Part shown: in pieces, positions 23,740 through 27,658 of the stretch
Layout of the letters: every line of letters starts with the position of its first letter
Numbering within the stretch: the stretch's first letter is position 1
NCBI RefSeq assembly: GCF_034111725.1
Contig: NZ_JAWUWR010000016.1
Location: forward strand, 1 to 27,658
Reading direction: 5' to 3'
Length of the DNA stretch: 27,658 nt
From: Thalassolituus sp034111725
Lineage (GTDB): Bacteria; Pseudomonadota; Gammaproteobacteria; Pseudomonadales; Oceanobacteraceae
Notes under the pieces: model-generated
Told to the model about the DNA's origin: nothing
The model's input: only the letters and a program-made list of their open reading frames with translations
Database searches by the model: none
Program-made: the position numbers and the translations under genes

Positions 23740-24117
23740 TCACGAATCGAAAAAACCTAAAGTATCCGCAATTGCTAAGAAAATCATCATTACTCCCGAT
23801 ATTGTTAACAACCAATAAAATATTGCAGCTAAAATACGATCTGACAGGTTTGTTTGATCATGCAGTAGCTCCGAATTAGCGTACAAGAAAGATAATGGAG
23901 TATTTTCAAGCTTTTTACTTAGTTTACGAGGTATAGAGAGAGACTGGGCTACATTAATAATATCCCACCCACTAACATACTCAAATCCTAGCTTATCCTT
24001 AGTTTTAGGATTTTTTCTAAGTTTTCGCACTGTTATTTGCCCAAAAAGCACATAAAATATAGCTGCAAAAAAACCTATTACGCAAGCAATCGCTAGAAGT
24101 TGAGAAAGTAAACTCAT
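23740..24117 (-). CDS. Two-helix membrane protein, candidate immunity protein
   Basis: A 125-residue protein of no family I recognise. It has two membrane helices (about 4-26, SQLLAIACVIGFFAAIFYVL; and 95-120, ILAAIFYWLLTISGVMMIFL) joined by a basic, then mixed cytoplasm-sized loop (VRKLRKNPKTKDKLGFEY...). It starts one base after the stop of the 24119 gene, an arrangement typical of toxin-immunity pairs and coupled translation. Inner-membrane proteins of this kind protect against pore-forming toxins by blocking the hydrophobic hairpin. A truncated copy of its N-terminus follows at 23546-23671. The immunity role is inference from position, membrane topology and duplication. Confidence 0.75.
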   Translation of the reverse strand: MSLLSQLLAIACVIGFFAAIFYVLFGQITVRKLRKNPKTKDKLGFEYVSGWDIINVAQSLSIPRKLSKKLENTPLSFLYANSELLHDQTNLSDRILAAIFYWLLTISGVMMIFLAIADTLGFFDS

Positions 24118-24118
24118 T

Positions 24119-25090
24119 CTATTTAATCCCGTTCATAATTCGATCATACCAGTCGCCACCATTTTCCTTAACTTGACCATTAATCCACATTGATGCGCCC
24201 GCAGCAGAAGCTGCAACAGCGGCACCACCCACTAGTAGACCGACCCATCCAACCGGAGTGGCCACTATAAGTAAAGTTAACGCTGCGACCCCGGCGTTGA
24301 CTGCAACGGTCCCTGCAATAGCACTAGCAGCAAAACTACTCGACTCAACAAATAGTTCGCGTTCCCAATTATCATCGGCTTGATAGCTACTATGGATATT
24401 ACCAGCGCGACTACCAAAATCGATAACAGCAAGTCCATTACCTAGGACTTTAGCGTACTTGGTAAATTTCACTAGATTATTAGCTTGAACCTGACTCGTG
24501 ACATTTAGTTTGGCAACATTACGGCTACTTTCTGCAATATTCGTCGCTCTTTCAACATTGGTCAGCGGAACACCACGGCGTGCTTTTACTTGCGCAGTAA
24601 CCATTTTTAATTCATTACGGAACTGACTCTGCATCTTCTCAAATGCAACCTGCGCCTTTTGCTTCATAGCGGCTTTCATTGGCGACTTGGAGACAATCGC
24701 CTGGCGATATTCCATTAAAGCTGCTTGATAATCTTTCACAGAACCTGCAAACCCACCCAATCGATTAGCATAGACACTTGTCGAAGCGCCCATGAGGCCA
24801 ATATTGTACTCTTTAAGCTTTTCGGTGATTTCAGCCAATGCCACGATATTGTCGCCACCGTACGACAAAGAGAGATTGGTTAGTTCTTTCGCTACGGGTG
24901 CAGGAGAGAGTTGAGCGAGAATACTTCGGCTAGCACCTGATTGGTCGTTACCAATAACATATGGCGTGTTAGCGGCCATAATTGTTGGTTTTAAGCAGCT
25001 AAAGGCCGATATTTGATCAATTTCAATACCGCATTGAAGTTGAAAGTTTTGAGGGCTTAACGATTGATTGCAAAGCAGAATCTCACTCAT
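24119..25090 (-). CDS. Putative pore-forming effector/toxin with C-terminal hydrophobic hairpin
   Basis: A 323-residue protein of unknown family. Residues about 1-60 hold three Cys (LLCNQ, LQCG, FSCLKP); about 70-220 are helical and charged (EITEKLKEYN, YQAALMEYRQAIVSKSPMKA, AFEKMQSQFRNELKMVTAQV). From about 251 to 303 there is a Gly/Ala-rich hydrophobic hairpin (SSSFAASAIAGTVAVNAGVA; ALTLLIVATPVGWVGLLVGG; AAVAASAAGA), and then a short tail DWYDRIMNGIK. Helical bundle plus hydrophobic hairpin plus short tail is the layout of colicin-type pore formers and several type VI or contact-dependent effectors. No signal peptide is visible. The start is uncertain: a GTG (25162) and ATG (25102) extend the frame without a good ribosome-binding site; the ATG at 25090 follows TGGA. 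A small membrane-protein gene follows at once. Confidence 0.7.
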   Translation of the reverse strand: MSEILLCNQSLSPQNFQLQCGIEIDQISAFSCLKPTIMAANTPYVIGNDQSGASRSILAQLSPAPVAKELTNLSLSYGGDNIVALAEITEKLKEYNIGLMGASTSVYANRLGGFAGSVKDYQAALMEYRQAIVSKSPMKAAMKQKAQVAFEKMQSQFRNELKMVTAQVKARRGVPLTNVERATNIAESSRNVAKLNVTSQVQANNLVKFTKYAKVLGNGLAVIDFGSRAGNIHSSYQADDNWERELFVESSSFAASAIAGTVAVNAGVAALTLLIVATPVGWVGLLVGGAAVAASAAGASMWINGQVKENGGDWYDRIMNGIK

Positions 25091-25258
25091 TTTAAAATCC
25101 ATTTTGTAAATAATGACGTTACTGTCTTTTGAAACTTCGAGTTTATTAACTACAGGTGACACTTACAAGAAATCTATCACTGAATTTCACTACTATGCCC
25201 GCAGCAAACCAAATTCAGAGCAAGCGTTCAACGTTAGATCTTACCTTCAGGGGCGCGG

Positions 25259-25954
25259 TTACTGGCAAGGCACTATAAAATCAACATGGTAATGCTCGTC
25301 ATGCCTAACCCATGAGCGCTTTGTGGAAAACTGAATATTGTCTTTCAGATATACACCATATTTCGTTTTGAAAAGATTTGGCTGAAGTTCAGGCGCAAAG
25401 ATCACACGCCATATATCGTAACCAAGCTTTTTAGCTTCACTATGTAATGCCACTATATGTGCGGCCATTGCCTCGTAATCTATTTTGAAACCTTCATAGT
25501 GACCACTGTTATCAAACTCAATGTTGTAACCAAATTTATTGAAAAGGTTGGTAGGCAAATGCACTGATTCACCTATCGAATTAACAACAGGAACCATGAA
25601 GTCTACAGAAAGGCCATTACGATGGGTTTTATGTGGCGAGAACTGGCCTCCGTCTTTAAACCCAGTTTCAGCATATTTATAAACCTTGTTTGGCTGCTCG
25701 CGCTCCAAATCGGAATACGCCGCAACAATGATGTTATACACCGAAGAATGCACATACGTCCTTCCGGCTAGCCGAGCTACATTGCTATAACTCTCAAAGT
25801 TATTACCTTCACTAGGCAATTGAACGCCATTCTCAAGTGAACCATTTGATGTCGTTCCGTGGCAAATACTGTCGCTCGCAGAAGCGTAGCTCGCCGTTAT
25901 CGAGAGGATTAGAAGTGCGAGTATTGGAAATAGATGTCTCATAATTTTTATCAC
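25259..25954 (-). CDS. Secreted LAS-type peptidoglycan peptidase (MepA/M15-like)
   Basis: A 231-residue protein with a Sec signal peptide (HLFPILALLILSITASYASA, cleavage probably after ASA near residue 27). The metal site of LAS peptidases is visible: FSPHKTHRNGLSVDF gives H111-x6-D118, and RHDEHYHVDF gives H221-x-H223. This is the pattern of penicillin-insensitive murein endopeptidase MepA, which cuts D-Ala-DAP cross-links in the periplasm, and of M15 carboxypeptidases. The protein is shorter than MepA (274 in E. coli) and lacks some flanking blocks, so substrate is not certain. It starts with GTG overlapping the stop of the upstream transporter (GTGA); an ATG at 25942 is an alternative. It lies 168 bases before the preferred toxin-like gene start, in the same direction. 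Confidence 0.82.
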   Translation of the reverse strand: MIKIMRHLFPILALLILSITASYASASDSICHGTTSNGSLENGVQLPSEGNNFESYSNVARLAGRTYVHSSVYNIIVAAYSDLEREQPNKVYKYAETGFKDGGQFSPHKTHRNGLSVDFMVPVVNSIGESVHLPTNLFNKFGYNIEFDNSGHYEGFKIDYEAMAAHIVALHSEAKKLGYDIWRVIFAPELQPNLFKTKYGVYLKDNIQFSTKRSWVRHDEHYHVDFIVPCQ

Positions 25955-26835
25955 TTATTTTTTACCGCCACCAAAAACAACCAAACGCCAAAAACGATCA
26001 CAGCGCTCGCTATTACTGCAATAAACGTCAGTACCTCGCCCAATACTAGGCTACCCATAACGGTTGCTATTACAGGTACCAATAACTGCAACTGCGCGGC
26101 TTTTTGTACGCCAATTAACGGTAACACTCGATACCACAAGTAATAGCCAACGCCAGACGTTAATGCGCCAGAAGTAACAGCCAAAAAGAAAGCGTTAGAA
26201 AACCAGTCGATATCGAATGACTGCCCGAATGGAATGCTTAATACAAAAAACAAACCCAACATCAACAGAGTTGCAGCAACAAACGCAGAGCTAACATCAA
26301 CAAGTGGTGCGACCGAGCCCCTGCCTAATAATACAAACATGGCCCAGCCCATTGCTGCTAACAGCATCAGACCCGCGTAGCCGATATAAGTGCCGTCGGC
26401 ATTCGGTAACAGCAGTAATGCCAAACCGGCAATCGCAATCAAAGCGCCGAGCACCTGTTGTTTATTGAGTCGTTGACCGGAAAACCGTGCAACCAATAGC
26501 AGCATTAATTGCACAGCAACAAACAAAATAAAGGCACCGACACCGGTATCGAGTTGAACGTAAGCCAACGAAAACATTAGCGCATACAGCAGCAAGCTCG
26601 CACCCAACAACCAGAATCGGCGAGAACTAAAGGGCAGCAACCTCAAACGAGGAATAGACGGCAAGCAATACAACAAGCCAACCAGAGTCACCGCCCCGCT
26701 GAATAAACGCAACACGGTAAACACGATAGGATCGTAATGAAATACCAGCAATGCCCAGCGGCACAGCAGCGAATTGGCCGCAAAAGCAATAAATACGACG
26801 GCGACCAAACCAAGCGACGGTACTGAGTTATTCAT
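25951..26835 (-). CDS. EamA/DMT-family transporter
   Basis: A 294-residue inner-membrane protein with about ten hydrophobic helices in two EamA repeats, complete in this window. The N-terminal repeat has LGLVAVVFIAFAANSLLCRW and the family pattern VFTVLRLFSGAV; the second repeat begins near GYAGLMLLAAMGWAMFVLLG and ends with QLQLLVPVIATVMGSLVLGE and VIVFGVWLFLVAVKNK. These proteins are exporters of metabolites or drugs; the substrate is not evident. AAGG sits six bases before the ATG and overlaps the stop of the small ORF upstream. The stop overlaps the GTG of the peptidase gene. It differs in sequence from the partial transporter at the left edge of the window. Confidence 0.93.
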   Translation of the reverse strand: MNNSVPSLGLVAVVFIAFAANSLLCRWALLVFHYDPIVFTVLRLFSGAVTLVGLLYCLPSIPRLRLLPFSSRRFWLLGASLLLYALMFSLAYVQLDTGVGAFILFVAVQLMLLLVARFSGQRLNKQQVLGALIAIAGLALLLLPNADGTYIGYAGLMLLAAMGWAMFVLLGRGSVAPLVDVSSAFVAATLLMLGLFFVLSIPFGQSFDIDWFSNAFFLAVTSGALTSGVGYYLWYRVLPLIGVQKAAQLQLLVPVIATVMGSLVLGEVLTFIAVIASAVIVFGVWLFLVAVKNK

Positions 26836-26843
26836 TGATTACC

Positions 26844-27035
26844 TTAAAATATCTGATCACCGTTTAGTACCGAGAGTACCTCCTCAAAGCGCAGCCCTGC
26901 TAGACCTAGCCTATCGCGAATAATACCGAGCACTGGGGCAACCAGCACTACATCTTTGCCAACAAGGTGATATTTGGTAAATTCATACAGAGAATTCATA
27001 AAGGTTAATGTTTTTTGATATGGAAAATAGTGCAT
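26844..27035 (-). CDS. Small hypothetical protein upstream of the transporter
   Basis: A 63-codon ORF (or 51 from the ATG at 26999) with no family I recognise. The segment FTKYHLVGKDVVLVAPVLGI followed by IRDRLGLAGLRFEEVLSVLN looks like a folded alpha/beta fragment rather than random translation. Its TAA lies eight bases before the transporter ATG and overlaps that gene's ribosome-binding site, an arrangement favouring coupled translation. No convincing ribosome-binding site precedes either of its own start codons. It may be a small regulator, a gene remnant, or chance. Confidence 0.4.
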   Translation of the reverse strand: MHYFPYQKTLTFMNSLYEFTKYHLVGKDVVLVAPVLGIIRDRLGLAGLRFEEVLSVLNGDQIF

Positions 27036-27138
27036 AAGTTTTTGGAATTGGTGAATAGTTCTACGGACAATCTCTAAATATTTATTGATTGTGATGCGCT
27101 AAAACGGGGGAAGATCAAGCGTCAACTAGACAAGCTTG

Positions 27139-27309
27139 TTAGCTCTCGGGGCTCCCAAACAGAGCCAAAGCAAGGGCTTCAATTTCCTTGCTCATGGCTA
27201 GTTTTGTTCTCCATTTTTTAGGGATAGACTCCACACCATAATAAGCTCCCGATATCTGCCCACAAACTGCAGCGGTTGTATCTGCATCGTTACCTAAGTT
27301 TGCCAAACG
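27139..27309 (-). pseudogene. C-terminal remnant of an ADP-ribosylglycohydrolase (DraG/ARH family)
   Basis: On the minus strand the frame ending at TAA 27139-27141 reads RLANLGNDADTTAAVCGQIS, then GAYYGVESIPKKWRTKLAMS and KEIEALALALFGSPES. N-L-G-(D/N)-D-A-D-T-T-A-A is the C-terminal magnesium-binding motif of ADP-ribosylglycohydrolases, which remove ADP-ribose from proteins, and G-A-Y-Y-G-(I/V)-x-x-I-P-x-x-W is its usual sequel. Only about 56 codons of a roughly 300-residue protein remain. Recognisable sequence stops at about 27309, where the CGTATACG repeat begins, so the 5' part has been lost or displaced by the element to the right. Confidence 0.85.
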
Positions 27310-27332
27310 TATACGCGTATACCGCGTATACG
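27308..27332. repeat. Three CGTATAC(G) palindromes at the break in the ADP-ribosylglycohydrolase gene
   Basis: CGTATACG, CGTATAC and CGTATACG stand almost back to back (27308-27315, 27316-27322 and 27325-27332), making a perfect 14-base palindrome GTATACGCGTATAC (27309-27322). They mark the exact junction between the broken gene and the transposase-associated repeat. Confidence 0.8.
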
Positions 27333-27429
27333 GACAGTCATCCTAAGATGAATGCCTGATTGATCAGGAACGTCAATACCGCTAGTTTGAAAATACGAAG
27401 CAAGCCGCAGGAGGCTAGGATGCCTAAAC
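27332..27429 (+). repeat. 98-bp direct repeat, copy 1 (transposase leader duplicate)
   Basis: Identical, base for base, to 27443-27540, with a 111-base period and a 13-base spacer (AGCATCCTAAGAT). It contains the hairpin CCTGA-TTGA-TCAGG (27355-27368), an AGGAGG ribosome-binding site and the first ten bases of the transposase gene (ATGCCTAAAC), after which it diverges. TAGGATGC (27416-27423) also pairs with GCATCCTA (27431-27438) just outside the copy. Confidence 0.92.
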
Positions 27430-27442
27430 AGCATCCTAAGAT

Positions 27443-27540
27443 GGACAGTCATCCTAAGATGAATGCCTGATTGATCAGGAACGTCAATACCGCTAGTTTG
27501 AAAATACGAAGCAAGCCGCAGGAGGCTAGGATGCCTAAAC
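27443..27540 (+). repeat. 98-bp direct repeat, copy 2 (functional leader of the transposase)
   Basis: This is the copy joined to the open transposase frame. The hairpin CCTGA-TTGA-TCAGG is at 27466-27479. CATCCTA near the left end is complementary to TAGGATG, which includes the transposase ATG at 27531, so the leader can fold back onto its own start. Confidence 0.92.
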
Positions 27541-27658
27541 CAAGAAAAGAACTCATATCACTCGAAGCCACACCCTACTACCACTGTGTTTCGCGCTGTG
27601 TAAGGCGTGCATTCTTATGTGGAACAGACAACGAAGGCCGTAGTTTTGAACATAGACG
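27531..27658 (+). CDS. REP-associated tyrosine transposase (RAYT, IS200/Y1-like), 5' part (continues past window)
   Basis: The first 42 codons read MPKPRKELISLEATPYYHCV, SRCVRRAFLCGTDNEGRSFE, HR. This is the highly conserved start of the long transposase group of the Y1/IS200 superfamily (RAYT), single-strand nucleases that act on REP hairpins. The HUH motif and catalytic Tyr lie outside the window, so activity cannot be judged. AGGAGG is six bases before the ATG. The leader is present twice as a 98-bp repeat, and the insertion region abuts a broken gene. Confidence 0.88.
   Translation, partial: MPKPRKELISLEATPYYHCVSRCVRRAFLCGTDNEGRSFEHR

Noticed and set aside
27332..27540. Possible CRISPR array (two direct repeats)
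   Set aside because: Only two 98-bp copies with a 13-base spacer, and the repeat is the leader of a transposase gene; this is a tandem duplication, not a CRISPR.

Overview
The window reads as a chromosomal segment of a free-living Gram-negative gammaproteobacterium, probably a marine Oceanospirillales-type lineage. The evidence is a set of typical gammaproteobacterial housekeeping genes (prc, yaaA, yajG-like, purE-purK, a DUF2058/YaiL protein), lipoproteins with clear lipoboxes, a FadD6-type acyl-CoA ligase with two acyl-CoA dehydrogenases, and a REP-associated transposase start. The lineage is an inference from gene content. No rRNA or tRNA gene was recognised, and no stretch without a gene exceeds 300 bases.

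Layout. 1-1902: the 3' end of a DMT-family transporter, a LysR regulator and a convergent hotdog thioesterase. 2168-5763: periplasmic C-terminal processing protease Prc, a bidirectional terminator, then a YajG-like lipoprotein overlapping yaaA on the minus strand. 6039-10507: a fatty-acid activation/oxidation operon of two tandem acyl-CoA dehydrogenases (the first lacks the usual catalytic glutamate) and an acyl-CoA synthetase. 10554-11621: an orphan soluble sensor histidine kinase. 11860-14029: purE, purK and a DUF2058 gene, probably ended by a terminator buried inside the convergent methyltransferase gene. 14819-16092: two divergently transcribed paralogous phosphoribosyltransferases sharing a palindromic operator-like site. 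16307-18376: a lipoprotein with a short collagen-like stub and a tandemly duplicated beta-propeller-like domain. 18577-22811: a four-gene MacAB-like exporter (adaptor, ATPase, two different permeases).

22832-25954 (minus strand) is the most accessory-looking part. It holds a LAS-type peptidoglycan peptidase, a protein of unknown family with a C-terminal hydrophobic hairpin like a pore-forming effector, a two-helix membrane protein one base downstream that could be its immunity protein, a 41-codon truncated copy of that membrane protein, and an MBL-fold protein. I infer a previously unlabelled toxin/immunity module here.

The right end (25951-27658) has a second, complete DMT transporter preceded by a small unknown ORF. 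It is followed by the C-terminal remnant of an ADP-ribosylglycohydrolase, cut at a run of CGTATACG palindromes. Next come a 98-bp direct repeat and the beginning of a REP-associated tyrosine transposase (RAYT). All assignments come from reading the sequence; no database search was run.
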